A DNA stretch of 64,000 bases, from NCBI GenBank assembly GCA_043809745.1, contig JBDROU010000081.1, positions 1 through 64,000 on the forward strand, written 5' to 3'. The stretch comes from JBDROU01 sp043809745 [NCBI: bacterium] (GTDB lineage Bacteria; Elusimicrobiota; JBDRMW01). A program made the position numbers and the translations under genes. This document shows positions 45,160 to 53,621 of this stretch, piece after piece (within the stretch, counting starts at the first letter, position 1; each line of letters opens with the position of its first letter). The notes below the pieces were generated by a model that had not been told where the DNA came from, searched no databases, and saw only the letters and a program-made list of their open reading frames with translations.

Positions 45160-46539
45160 ATGATATATTATCTATTCTCACCAGAACTATGCTTATTAGG
45201 AACGTCTGCTGTTATATTGCTGATAAGAGCTTTTTTCAAAGATATCAATAAAAATTATTACGCTTTGATCTCAATTGTTGGACTTTTTTTAGGTTTACAT
45301 TTGTTAGTAAGAAGCGCTGACAGCGGTTTTGCTGCTTCCGAGTTATTAACAGGCATTTATATTGTTTCATTTTCCAAGATCCTCTTTTTCGCAGTTGTTT
45401 TTTTTGTAATACTGTTATGGGTAGGGTATAAGGAGGAGCAGCCCGGGGATAATTCCTTCTTTTTTGTCTGGCTCCTGCTCAATCTTATGAGTTCTTGCGC
45501 TATTATTTCTTCGGGTAATTTGCTGCTGCTGTATTGCGCTTTTGAACTTTTTACTCTCTCCTCAGTTTTTTTGATTTTAACTCATCAAAACATTAAACAT
45601 GCTTTAGAAGCAGGAATTAAATTTCTTATTTTGAGTTTGGTGGGGTCAGCTTTTATATTACTTTCATTATCTTTTGTATACGGTATTGCTGGAACGATAG
45701 ACATAATAGAGATAAGCCATCATTTAAAAGAGAGCAGCTCCGCGCATGTACTTCTGGTTCTAATTCTTTTATCGGGGATTGCGCTTAAATTAGGAGTTGT
45801 GCCGTTTCATTATTGGTTCCCTGATGTTGTCAAGGTTGCTCCAATACCAATAGCCGCATATTTTTCTCTTATTCCTGTCAGCATATTCGTTATTTTAGTA
45901 TTTAATACTTTTGGGATCGCGTTCAGCGATATGCTCCAGAAACTTTCGTTTTTTTATGCATTGTTAGCAGTTTTAAGTCTTGTTGTAGGGAATCTGTTTG
46001 CTTTGAAGCAGAGTGATATCAAGAGGTTAATCGCTTATTCAGCCATATTACAATCAGGATTTGTTCTCTTAGGATTGGCTGGAGGTGTTGTTTTTGATTG
46101 GAAAGTAATTATCTATTGCCTAGCTGTTTATTTGTTAATGCATATGGGATTATTCAGCCTTTTAGCTGCTATTCATAAATCTTCATTTTCTTTTAAGGTA
46201 TCTTCTTTAAATGGTTTAGCAAAAAGCTCTTTATTTCTTGCTTTACTTGCATTGGCTTATCTATGTGTTTTTATGGGTATTCCTTTATCAGGAAGTTTTT
46301 TGAGTAGAGTATATTTGCTGGTATCGGCAATTAAAGCCCAGTGGTTTATACTGGCCGGCATAGTATTTTTTAGCTGGATATTTTCGCTTATAATATATCT
46401 AAAATTAATCAAAAGTATTTTTTCAGAACCAATTGAAGGTGAAGTTGTTTATAAAATAAATTATTTGTTGTGCGCGGTTTCTTTAATTTGTCTGATCTGT
46501 CTTGTAGTGCTTGGAGTTTTTCCGGATTTAGTATTTTAG
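45160..46539 (+). CDS. nuoN: NuoN-like antiporter subunit
   Basis: The 459-residue product fits NuoN/ND2 (FELFTLSSVFLIL with TM5 Glu kept; ALKLGVVPFHYWFPDV with TM7 Lys kept; LKQSDIKRLIAYSAI). The TM8 Lys (Lys247 in E. coli) aligns to Val in YFSLIPVSIF. It is the last gene of the membrane-arm cluster, 7 bases after the NuoM-like stop. No nuoB, C, D, E, F, G or I is adjacent; the following gene is a flavodoxin with its own ribosome-binding site. Confidence 0.82.
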   Translation: MIYYLFSPELCLLGTSAVILLIRAFFKDINKNYYALISIVGLFLGLHLLVRSADSGFAASELLTGIYIVSFSKILFFAVVFFVILLWVGYKEEQPGDNSFFFVWLLLNLMSSCAIISSGNLLLLYCAFELFTLSSVFLILTHQNIKHALEAGIKFLILSLVGSAFILLSLSFVYGIAGTIDIIEISHHLKESSSAHVLLVLILLSGIALKLGVVPFHYWFPDVVKVAPIPIAAYFSLIPVSIFVILVFNTFGIAFSDMLQKLSFFYALLAVLSLVVGNLFALKQSDIKRLIAYSAILQSGFVLLGLAGGVVFDWKVIIYCLAVYLLMHMGLFSLLAAIHKSSFSFKVSSLNGLAKSSLFLALLALAYLCVFMGIPLSGSFLSRVYLLVSAIKAQWFILAGIVFFSWIFSLIIYLKLIKSIFSEPIEGEVVYKINYLLCAVSLICLICLVVLGVFPDLVF

Positions 46540-46591
46540 TTTTTTTTCAGGTGTAAGCTTGACTAATTGTTAAAACAAGAGGAGGCTTTTT

Positions 46592-47080
46592 ATGAAAACA
46601 TTGGTTATTTTTTATTCATTTGACGGCAATACAAAACTTATCGCGGAAAGTATTGCTGAAGAGATTAATGCTGAACTGGCAGAACTGAAACAAAAAGATG
46701 AACCGAAATCAAAGGGTTTTATGAAATATTTTTGGGGAGGCAGGCAGGCTCTGATGAGGAAAAAGCCGGAGCTGCTTCCATTGGATAAAAAAACGGAGGA
46801 ATATGATGTGATATTCATTGGCACCCCTGTATGGGCATGGACTTATGCTCCGCCTTTAAATACATTTTTTTCAATATCTTCTTTTTCCGGCAAAAAAATT
46901 GCCTTATTCTGTTGTCATGGCGGCGGGAAGGGAAAAATTTTCGACAAGATGAAAGAAGCTCTTCCTGATAATCAGTTTTTAGGTGAAATTGATTTCTTGG
47001 AACCAATAAAAAACAATAAAGAGGATAGTATACAGAAAGCAAAAAAATGGGCTAAGGATATAAAGAATTCTTTGCAATGA
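46592..47080 (+). CDS. Flavodoxin-family protein
   Basis: The 162-residue product has the FMN phosphate loop VIFYSFDGNTKLIAESI and a GTPVWAWTYAPPLNTFF flavin-stacking segment, as in flavodoxin-like proteins of the NAD(P)H-quinone oxidoreductase/flavodoxin_4 group. GAGGAGG lies six to ten bases before the ATG. It could carry electrons to or from an unseen partner. It is 52 bases after the NuoN-like gene, so a functional link with that cluster is possible but not shown. The stop overlaps the next gene (ATGA). Confidence 0.85.
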   Translation: MKTLVIFYSFDGNTKLIAESIAEEINAELAELKQKDEPKSKGFMKYFWGGRQALMRKKPELLPLDKKTEEYDVIFIGTPVWAWTYAPPLNTFFSISSFSGKKIALFCCHGGGKGKIFDKMKEALPDNQFLGEIDFLEPIKNNKEDSIQKAKKWAKDIKNSLQ

Positions 47081-47586
47081 AAATACGTTGGCGTCTGATT
47101 AAAGCTATTATTATACTGCCCGGTACGGTTCTTGTTTTTATTCCGTTAATTATTTTATACGTGGCTAATATTGCTGGATTTTCATTCAAAATTGCAAATC
47201 CGACTCAAATTATATTTTATTTAGGGGTGCTGGCTGTTTTTAAAGGCATAATATTAAGCATATGGACTTCTGCATTATTTGTAAAATTTGGCCATGGGAC
47301 CCCTGCTCCTTGGGATCCTCCAAAAAAATTGGTTGTATTAGGCCCGTACAGGTATGTAAGAAATCCGATGATTTCTGGGGTTACACTTATCCTTTTTGCC
47401 GAGGCAGTTTTGCTGCAGTCCTGGCCGATAGCGGTTTGGATGCTGATATTTTTTCTTGGAAATATAATCTATCTGAGATATTTTGAAGAAAAGGGATTAG
47501 AAAAAAGATTTGGCGATGATTACAAAACATACAAATCGAATGTCCCAATGTGGATACCAAGACTAACTCCTTGGTTAAAGTCCTAG
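47077..47586 (+). CDS. Membrane methyltransferase of the isoprenylcysteine-carboxyl-methyltransferase type
   Basis: The 169-residue product has four or five helices and the signature GPYRYVRNPMISGVTLILFA, followed by the second conserved segment YFEEKGLEKRFGDDYKTYKSNVPMW. This matches the ICMT/PEMT-like SAM-dependent membrane methyltransferases. Bacterial members often have unknown substrates (lipids or small hydrophobic molecules). Four-base overlap with the flavodoxin suggests a shared transcript. No dedicated partner genes are visible. Confidence 0.85.
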   Translation: MKIRWRLIKAIIILPGTVLVFIPLIILYVANIAGFSFKIANPTQIIFYLGVLAVFKGIILSIWTSALFVKFGHGTPAPWDPPKKLVVLGPYRYVRNPMISGVTLILFAEAVLLQSWPIAVWMLIFFLGNIIYLRYFEEKGLEKRFGDDYKTYKSNVPMWIPRLTPWLKS

Positions 47587-47636
47587 ATTACGAAAATCAT
47601 ATCTATTTTGCAGTTAGAATTGCAGTCAAAATGTTA

Positions 47637-47665
47637 TTGCATTCTATTTGGAATTTTAATATAAT
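47637..47665 (+). promoter_or_regulatory. Putative promoter upstream of rpsB
   Basis: TTGCAT (47637-47642) and TATAAT (47660-47665) are separated by 17 bases. A start near 47672 would give a leader of about 340 bases that includes the full palindromic element (47827-47989). The -35 match is weak, so moderate confidence. It lies in the 428-base gap 47587-48014, which otherwise holds only that element. Confidence 0.4.
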
Positions 47666-47826
47666 AGCTTCTTTAATAATTCACACATCTCTCCAAAGAA
47701 TGCTTCTTGGAGTTATCTTTAAGTTTCAGAATCCAGATTAAAGATGGATCGAAATTTCAAGTTAATCGTATTCAGATAGGGGTCCTTTGATAAGGCCTGT
47801 CTGGAGTTGATGAGGATGGAGGAATA

Positions 47827-47989
47827 GAGATCTCTCAAAAAGGGGTAACCGTAACGAAATTTTGAGTTTTGAGCCGAGACGCGACGCACGAGGCGAGCAT
47901 ATCTTTGACGAGATACGTAAGCCGAGTGCAACAAAGTCGTAGGCCAAAGATCAAAATTGCAGTCGGTAGCCGCCTTTTTGAGCGATCTC
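47827..47989. repeat. Palindromic intergenic element, full copy upstream of rpsB
   Basis: This 163-base element has arms GAGATCTCTCAAAAAGG and CCTTTTTGAGCGATCTC, an inner GAGGCGAGCATATC segment mirrored by GAGATACGTAAGCCG, and a core near GCAGTCGGTAGCCGCC. Plan and length match the copy at 38353. It sits 25 bases before rpsB, within a possible long leader, so it could fold in the mRNA. Confidence 0.75.
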
Positions 47990-48014
47990 GAATAACCCAA
48001 AAGGAGGCGTACGC

Positions 48015-48854
48015 ATGTCGTCAATATCTATGAAGGCGTTGTTGGAAGCGGGTGTTCACTTCGGACACCAGGTGAGAAGGTGGAATCCTAAGATGTCTCG
48101 ATACATTTATGGGTCCAGAAATAATATCCACATTATCGATCTCCAAAGAACTGTCAAAGAGTTAAAAAGAGCTTACAAATTTGTCCGCGATGAATCCGCG
48201 AATGGGAAGCAAATGCTGTTTATAGGGACAAAAAAACAAGCCCAGGAATCAGTTAAATTAGAGGCTGTCCGCGCTCAATCAGGATATGTTTCTGAAAGGT
48301 GGCTGGGCGGCGGATTGACAAATTTTGAAACAGTAAAGAAATCTATCGCGAGGTTAAAGGAAATTGAGCGCATGAAGGAAGAAGGGATATTTAATGTCCT
48401 TTCAAAAAAGGAAATTTCAAGATTAGCAAAAGAGCATTTTCGTTTGGAAAAGGCTTTATCCGGCATAAAGGATATACAAAAATTGCCGGATATTGTTTTT
48501 ATAATCGATCCTGTGCAGGAGATTACTGCCGTTAAGGAAGCCAGAAAATTAAAAATCCCAATCGTTGCGGTATGCGATACAAATTGCGATCCCGATCTTA
48601 TTGATTATCCAATACCCGGCAACGATGACGCTATTAGAGCTGTGAAATTATTTTGCTCTATAATATCGGATGCAATAATAGAAGGAAAGGAAATGAATAA
48701 GAAACAAGCTGAATTTGAAGAAAAAGGTGAAAAGTTAGATGATACCGTGCAAGGTATCCCATCAGATGATCTGAGCAAGACTGAGGATTTAGGAGGGGAG
48801 TCTGATGCAACTACTGACAAAACTCCTGTAAATCCTGTTGAAGATAAAATTTAA
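48015..48854 (+). CDS. rpsB: 30S ribosomal protein S2
   Basis: The 279-residue product has the S2 signature ([20 protein letters not shown]) and the second block PDIVFIIDP, then [26 protein letters not shown]. It has an extra acidic, low-complexity tail of about 45 residues after [12 protein letters not shown]2 is the late-binding platform protein of the small subunit. AAGGAGG (48000-48006) stands 8 bases before the ATG. It starts the rpsB-tsf-pyrH-frr run, the classical order, here preceded by a palindromic element. Confidence 0.97.
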   Translation: MSSISMKALLEAGVHFGHQVRRWNPKMSRYIYGSRNNIHIIDLQRTVKELKRAYKFVRDESANGKQMLFIGTKKQAQESVKLEAVRAQSGYVSERWLGGGLTNFETVKKSIARLKEIERMKEEGIFNVLSKKEISRLAKEHFRLEKALSGIKDIQKLPDIVFIIDPVQEITAVKEARKLKIPIVAVCDTNCDPDLIDYPIPGNDDAIRAVKLFCSIISDAIIEGKEMNKKQAEFEEKGEKLDDTVQGIPSDDLSKTEDLGGESDATTDKTPVNPVEDKI

Positions 48855-48872
48855 TTTGATAAGGAGAGTTAT

Positions 48873-49478
48873 ATGACGGAAGTTACAAAAGATATGATTT
48901 CCCGGTTGAGAAGCAAGACCGGAGCAGGTATAATGGATTGCAAAACCGCGTTACAGAAGTCAGGAGGCAATCTTGAAGAAGCATTAACAGTCCTGAGAAA
49001 ACAAGGCATTGCTATCGCTAATAAAAAAGCTAGCCGCGCTACAAGCGAAGGATGTATTTTTTCATATATACATCCCGGAGGAAAAATCGGTGTTTTGCTG
49101 GAACTTAATTGTGAAACGGATTTTGTTTCAAGAACAGATGATTTTAGCTCGCTCGCAAAAGAATTAGCCATGCAGGTTGCAGCTATGAATCCAAAATGGG
49201 TTAAGTCCTCCGATGTTCCTGACGAGGTAATCGAAAAGGAAAAAGAGATTCTTAAAACGCAGGCTCTAAAAGAAGGTAAACCTGAAAAAGTTATTGATAA
49301 GATTTTACAGGGGAGGCTTGAAAAATTCTACCAGCAAAACTGCCTGATGGACCAGATTTACATAAGGGATACACAGGGAAAACAGTCCATTTCAGTTCTG
49401 ATGCAAGGTGTTATTGGTAAGTTAGGTGAAAATATGAATGTAAGGCGTTTTGTTCGATTTCAGTTAGGAGGAGAATGA
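48873..49478 (+). CDS. tsf: Translation elongation factor Ts
   Basis: The 201-residue product has the N-terminal UBA-like domain [19 protein letters not shown]... and the core [22 protein letters not shown] with the TDF motif that opens the EF-Tu nucleotide site. At 201 residues it is the short form, as in Thermus and some other lineages, lacking one of the duplicated core subdomains of E. coli EF-Ts (283). AAGGAGAG precedes the start. Its stop overlaps an upstream start option of pyrH. Confidence 0.95.
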   Translation: MTEVTKDMISRLRSKTGAGIMDCKTALQKSGGNLEEALTVLRKQGIAIANKKASRATSEGCIFSYIHPGGKIGVLLELNCETDFVSRTDDFSSLAKELAMQVAAMNPKWVKSSDVPDEVIEKEKEILKTQALKEGKPEKVIDKILQGRLEKFYQQNCLMDQIYIRDTQGKQSISVLMQGVIGKLGENMNVRRFVRFQLGGE

Positions 49479-49480
49479 AT

Positions 49481-50218
49481 ATGTCACAGGTGCGTTTCAG
49501 GCGGGTAGTTCTGAAGCTTTCTGGCGAAGCTCTCATGGGGAAGAGTGGATTTGGGATTGATTCAAACGCTGTTTTTACAGTAGCTAAGGAGATAAAATCT
49601 GTTTGGGAGACAGGTGTAGATGTGGCGGTAGTAATAGGCGGTGGAAATATTTGGAGAGGTGTTCAGAGAAAGATTTCTTCAGATAATGAAAAGCGGGATA
49701 GGATTGACCGTGTAACCGCGGATTATATGGGGATGCTCGCAACTGTAATCAATTCCCTGGCATTGCAGGATGCATTAGAAAAGATAAAAATCCCAACCAG
49801 GGTATTGACTGCCATAGAGATAGCTAAAGTCGCAGAGCCTTATATCAGGAGAAAGGCTGTACGGCATCTTGAGAAAAGAAGAATTGTAATTTTGGCCGCG
49901 GGTATCGGTAATCCGTATTTTACCACGGATACGACTGCTGCGCTGAGGGCCATAGAAATTGACGCGGATGTTCTGCTTAAGGCAACACAGGTTGATGGAG
50001 TCTACTCTGATGATCCAAAGAAGAATTCTAAAGCGAAAAAATATAAGAAAATTACCTTTATGGAAGCAATTAAAAAGCGGCTCGCGATTATGGATACTAC
50101 CGCGTTCTCTTTGTGCATGGATAACAAGGTTCCGGTTATTGTATTCGACCTGTATAAAAAAGGAAATATTAAAAAAGCTGTCCTTGGAGCGCCCATTGGG
50201 ACAATTATTTGGAGCTAA
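49481..50218 (+). CDS. pyrH: Uridylate kinase
   Basis: The 245-residue product phosphorylates UMP. It has the amino-acid-kinase motifs [20 protein letters not shown], a [20 protein letters not shown] region, and [32 protein letters not shown]. Start 49481 is chosen because AGGAGG (49466-49471) is 9 bases upstream; an ATG at 49475 overlaps the tsf stop and is too close. UMP kinase is essential for pyrimidine supply. It lies in the usual position between tsf and frr. Confidence 0.96.
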   Translation: MSQVRFRRVVLKLSGEALMGKSGFGIDSNAVFTVAKEIKSVWETGVDVAVVIGGGNIWRGVQRKISSDNEKRDRIDRVTADYMGMLATVINSLALQDALEKIKIPTRVLTAIEIAKVAEPYIRRKAVRHLEKRRIVILAAGIGNPYFTTDTTAALRAIEIDADVLLKATQVDGVYSDDPKKNSKAKKYKKITFMEAIKKRLAIMDTTAFSLCMDNKVPVIVFDLYKKGNIKKAVLGAPIGTIIWS

Positions 50219-50221
50219 ACT

Positions 50222-50779
50222 ATGATTAAAAAAATTATTGCTGAGATGGAAGACTCGATGAAGAAGTCAATTGAAAAAATTAAAGGTGAGCTGTCAGTTA
50301 TCAGAACTGGAAGGGCAAACGCTTCGCTGTTGGAGGGCATAAAGGTTGATTACTACGGCAGCCATATGACCATTCATCAAATAGCCGGAGTTTCGGTTCC
50401 CGGAGCAAGAACCATTGAGATTAAGCCTTGGGACCAAACGGCAGTTCCTTTAATTGAAAAAGCTATTATGAATTCCGGTTTGGGTGTTACGCCGGTGAAT
50501 GACGGGAAAGTCATTCATCTCAATCTGCCTGCGCTTACGCAGGAAAGACGTGTTGAGTTGGTAAAGGTTATAAAAAAGATAGCTGAGGATTTTAAGGTTT
50601 CTGTCAGAAACGCCCGCAGAGATGCCATTGAACAAATAAAAAAAGGTCAGAAAGATAAGGTAATTCCAGAAGATCTGGCTAAATTCGGGGAGCATGATGT
50701 GCAGAGAATAACTGATTCATTTGTAAAAAAAATAGATGAAACTGTCGCTCAAAAAGAAAAAGAGATAATGGAAGTATAA
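50222..50779 (+). CDS. frr: Ribosome recycling factor
   Basis: The 185-residue product is full length, with IRTGRANASLLEGIKVDYYG at the head-tail hinge and the C-terminal NARRDAIEQIKKGQKDKVI helix. It splits post-termination ribosomes with EF-G. It begins three bases after pyrH. It ends with EIMEV before a hairpin element (50781-50833). Confidence 0.96.
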   Translation: MIKKIIAEMEDSMKKSIEKIKGELSVIRTGRANASLLEGIKVDYYGSHMTIHQIAGVSVPGARTIEIKPWDQTAVPLIEKAIMNSGLGVTPVNDGKVIHLNLPALTQERRVELVKVIKKIAEDFKVSVRNARRDAIEQIKKGQKDKVIPEDLAKFGEHDVQRITDSFVKKIDETVAQKEKEIMEV

Positions 50780-50780
50780 A

Positions 50781-50833
50781 AAAGTGCTGTTCGGATAATT
50801 CGCAGCCGAGAACAGATTTTTTGAACGGTTTCG
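50781..50833 (+). terminator. Hairpin/short palindromic element after frr
   Basis: CTGTTCGG (50787-50794) pairs with CCGAGAACAG (50806-50815) with a two-base bulge, followed by TTTTTT (50817-50822). The flanking bases GCAGCCGAGAAC and TTTTTTGAACGG match the right arm of the palindromic element family. So a decayed copy of that element may serve as a terminator or attenuator between frr and uppS. Confidence 0.5.
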
Positions 50834-50869
50834 TAAATGTAAGAAAACAACTCTAGAAAATATAAAATT

Positions 50870-51619
50870 GTGCAAAATACTAAGATAGAATCTCATAATG
50901 CCTCTCAGAATAAATCCTTGTTAAACAGCATTGATATTAAGAAACTCCCCAAACATGTAGCAATCATAATGGATGGGAATGGAAGATGGGCGCATTCCAG
51001 AAATCTGCCAAGAACATTTGGGCACCAAGCAGGAACAAAGGCTGTAAGGGATGTTGTTGAAGGCTGCGCGCAGCTGGGAATTGAAGTTTTAACGCTGTAT
51101 GCTTTTTCCACTGAAAATTGGAGCAGGCCGGAAAATGAAGTAAGTTTTCTCATGAAACTTTTAAGAGTTTATCTTAAAAAGGAAGTTTCAAGATTACAAA
51201 AAAACAACATTAGATTGCTTTCAATAGGTGCTATTCGCAAACTTGCAAAGGACTGCCAGGATGTATTATTAAGCACAATAGATAAGACTTCAGAGAATAC
51301 TGGATTAAAACTGGTTTTAGCGCTCAATTACGGTTCGCGTGATGAAATAATTCAGGCAATTCAAGGCATAGTAGATAGCGGTGAAAAAAAAGTAACTGAA
51401 AAGCTTTTGCAGAGTTATCTGTACACGCGTAATTTGCCGAATCCGGATTTGCTGATTCGTACTTCCGGGGAGATGAGGATTTCAAATTTTTTATTATGGC
51501 AAATTGCTTATTCTGAAATATATTTCACACCAGTTTTATGGCCTGATTTCAAGAAAGAGCAGTTGTATAAAGCAATAATTGAGTATCAGAGCAGAAATAG
51601 AAGGTTCGGAGGCATATAA
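50870..51619 (+). CDS. uppS: Isoprenyl transferase (undecaprenyl diphosphate synthase type)
   Basis: The 249-residue product makes the C55 lipid carrier precursor. Motifs are HVAIIMDGNGRWAHSR (catalytic Asp), TLYAFSTENWSRP, and LIRTSGEMRISNFLLWQIAYSE. This matches the cis-prenyltransferase family. No ATG lies near the conserved start: GTG at 50870 is the earliest in-frame option, so the exact start is uncertain. The stop overlaps cdsA. It fits a cell-envelope lipid cluster. Confidence 0.94.
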   Translation: MQNTKIESHNASQNKSLLNSIDIKKLPKHVAIIMDGNGRWAHSRNLPRTFGHQAGTKAVRDVVEGCAQLGIEVLTLYAFSTENWSRPENEVSFLMKLLRVYLKKEVSRLQKNNIRLLSIGAIRKLAKDCQDVLLSTIDKTSENTGLKLVLALNYGSRDEIIQAIQGIVDSGEKKVTEKLLQSYLYTRNLPNPDLLIRTSGEMRISNFLLWQIAYSEIYFTPVLWPDFKKEQLYKAIIEYQSRNRRFGGI

Positions 51620-52440
51620 TGTTATTCCCAAGATTAATTACTATCTTAATTGGCATTCCAATAATCCTTTATGTTATTTACTGGGGAGGGATACCGTTCT
51701 TATTGTTTATTTTAGGTGTTACTACACTAGGGTTAAGGGAGTATTTGAAATTTGTTAAGAAAGGCGGATACTTAACTAATTCTATTGTAGGCCAGGTGTG
51801 CGGGATTTTGTTTCTGCTTTCAATATATTTGAATAAAATTGAATTTTTGGCGGTTCAATGTAACCAAGGGACTGCTATGGCGCTTAGTTTTATAATACTG
51901 GTGCTATTCTTAGCTGAATTTTTCAGGTCGGAGCTAAATTACGCCTTATTAAGGGTAGGTATAACGCTGCTCGGAATTATGCTTATTGTATGGACTATTG
52001 GCCATTTAATTCTTATTAGAGAAATTAGGCCATTGGGAATGCAGTACACCTTTTTTCTCTTTCTTGTTATCTGGGCGGTAGATATATCAGCATATGCTAC
52101 CGGATATCTTTTTGGGAAACATAAACTCTATCCTAAGATAAGTCCCCATAAGACTGTTGAGGGTTTTTTAGGAGGGATAGTATTTGGTATAATAATCGCT
52201 GTAATTGTTTATCTAATATTATTGAGAAAAGAGTTTACCTTAACCGAAACTATATTGCTGAGTTTTTTTATTGCCATTATGGCGCAATTATCGGATTTAA
52301 TTGAATCGCTTGTAAAACGCTCGGTTGGGGTAAAGGATTCATCTACGCTGCTACCCGGACATGGCGGGATACTTGATCGCTTTGATTCATTTATATTTTC
52401 AGCTCCGTTGTTTTTCTATTATTTAACTCTGTTTCATTAA
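51619..52440 (+). CDS. cdsA: Phosphatidate cytidylyltransferase
   Basis: The 273-residue membrane enzyme forms CDP-diacylglycerol for phospholipid synthesis. It has about eight helices and the CDP-diglyceride synthetase signature near the end (LIESLVKRSVGVKDSSTLLP then GHGGILDRFDS). It overlaps the uppS stop by one base and precedes dxr by 23 bases, the frequent uppS-cdsA-dxr-rseP order. Confidence 0.95.
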   Translation: MLFPRLITILIGIPIILYVIYWGGIPFLLFILGVTTLGLREYLKFVKKGGYLTNSIVGQVCGILFLLSIYLNKIEFLAVQCNQGTAMALSFIILVLFLAEFFRSELNYALLRVGITLLGIMLIVWTIGHLILIREIRPLGMQYTFFLFLVIWAVDISAYATGYLFGKHKLYPKISPHKTVEGFLGGIVFGIIIAVIVYLILLRKEFTLTETILLSFFIAIMAQLSDLIESLVKRSVGVKDSSTLLPGHGGILDRFDSFIFSAPLFFYYLTLFH

Positions 52441-52463
52441 ATAAGGATTCGCGATATACTTTT

Positions 52464-53621
52464 ATGGTTAAAAAAATTTCTATTTTTGGTTCTACCGGGT
52501 CAATCGGCGTTAGTTCGCTTAAAGTTATTGATTCTTTAAAAGGCAGGTTCAGGGTTATCGCATTAACAGCGCAAAAAAATGTTGAATTAATTATACAGCA
52601 AATAAATAGATATTCGCCTCAATATGTCTGCCTTGAAGATGAAAATGCCTCAAACAAATTAAAACAATATGTAAAACTAAATAAGAAGAACGTATTAATA
52701 TTAGCAGGTGAAGATGGGTTAGAAACCATCTCGAAATTAAAGGGCATAGATATCACAATAATGGCTATGGTAGGTTTTGCAGGATTAAAACCATTATTAG
52801 AAGTCTTGAAGAATACCAAACGGGTTGCTTTGGCAAATAAAGAAGTTCTCGTTTCTGCCGGTGAACTGGTAATGAAAAGCGCTAAACGCTATAAAACAGA
52901 GATATTTCCCATTGATAGCGAGCATTCAGCAATATTTCAGTGTATAAGAAAAGAGAACTCACAAGCTATTAGACGGATAATACTTACAGCATCCGGAGGG
53001 CCTTTCTACAACAAAAAGGACGTGGATTTTTCCAAGGTAAGCGTTGAGGAAGCCCTCAATCATCCTAACTGGAAGATGGGAAAAAAAATAACTGTTGATT
53101 CTGCCACTTTGATGAACAAGGGTCTGGAAGCCATTGAAGCGCATCATTTATTTGGTGTGCCAATGGAGAAAATAGAAATAATAATTCATCCGCAATCTAT
53201 AATTCATTCTATGGTTGAGTTTACTGATGGTTCAATTTTAGCGCAGTTGTCGAAACCTGATATGGCTTTGCCTATACGATATTCACTCACATATCCGGAT
53301 CGTTTGGCCAATGATAATTTTACAATTAATTTAGAGAAGATCGCAAAATTTGAATTTTATAAGCCGGATCTAAAGAGATTCCCATGTATAGGCTTAGCTT
53401 TTGAATCAGTTAAGAAAGGGTTTGCGTATCCGGTGGTTCTTAATGCAGCTAATGAAGTTGCTGTTCAGAAGTTTATTGATAGGAAGATTACTTTTGGTGA
53501 TATCCCAAAAGTGATAGGAAAGGTTTTAATGTCTGTAAAAAGAAAAAATATCAGCTCATTGGCAGATATCTATCATTATGATAATTGGGCTAGAAAAAAC
53601 GCAGAAAGGATAACAGCATGA
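52464..53621 (+). CDS. dxr: 1-deoxy-D-xylulose 5-phosphate reductoisomerase
   Basis: The 385-residue product catalyses the second step of the MEP isoprenoid pathway. It has the NADPH loop GSTGSIG (8-14), ALANKEVLVSAGELVM, IDSEHSAIFQC, and the substrate/metal segment SGGPF, then HPNWKMGKKITVDSATLMNKGLE split across one stretch. Length is normal. It pairs with ispG downstream (54640) for isoprenoid synthesis. ATG at 52464 has no strong ribosome-binding site. Confidence 0.96.
   Translation: MVKKISIFGSTGSIGVSSLKVIDSLKGRFRVIALTAQKNVELIIQQINRYSPQYVCLEDENASNKLKQYVKLNKKNVLILAGEDGLETISKLKGIDITIMAMVGFAGLKPLLEVLKNTKRVALANKEVLVSAGELVMKSAKRYKTEIFPIDSEHSAIFQCIRKENSQAIRRIILTASGGPFYNKKDVDFSKVSVEEALNHPNWKMGKKITVDSATLMNKGLEAIEAHHLFGVPMEKIEIIIHPQSIIHSMVEFTDGSILAQLSKPDMALPIRYSLTYPDRLANDNFTINLEKIAKFEFYKPDLKRFPCIGLAFESVKKGFAYPVVLNAANEVAVQKFIDRKITFGDIPKVIGKVLMSVKRKNISSLADIYHYDNWARKNAERITA

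Noticed and set aside
41425-46539. Mrp-type Na+/H+ antiporter instead of complex I arm
   Set aside because: Presence of NuoA-, NuoH- and NuoJ-like genes and the NuoL C-terminal arm fit complex I order; MrpE/F/G-like genes are absent.
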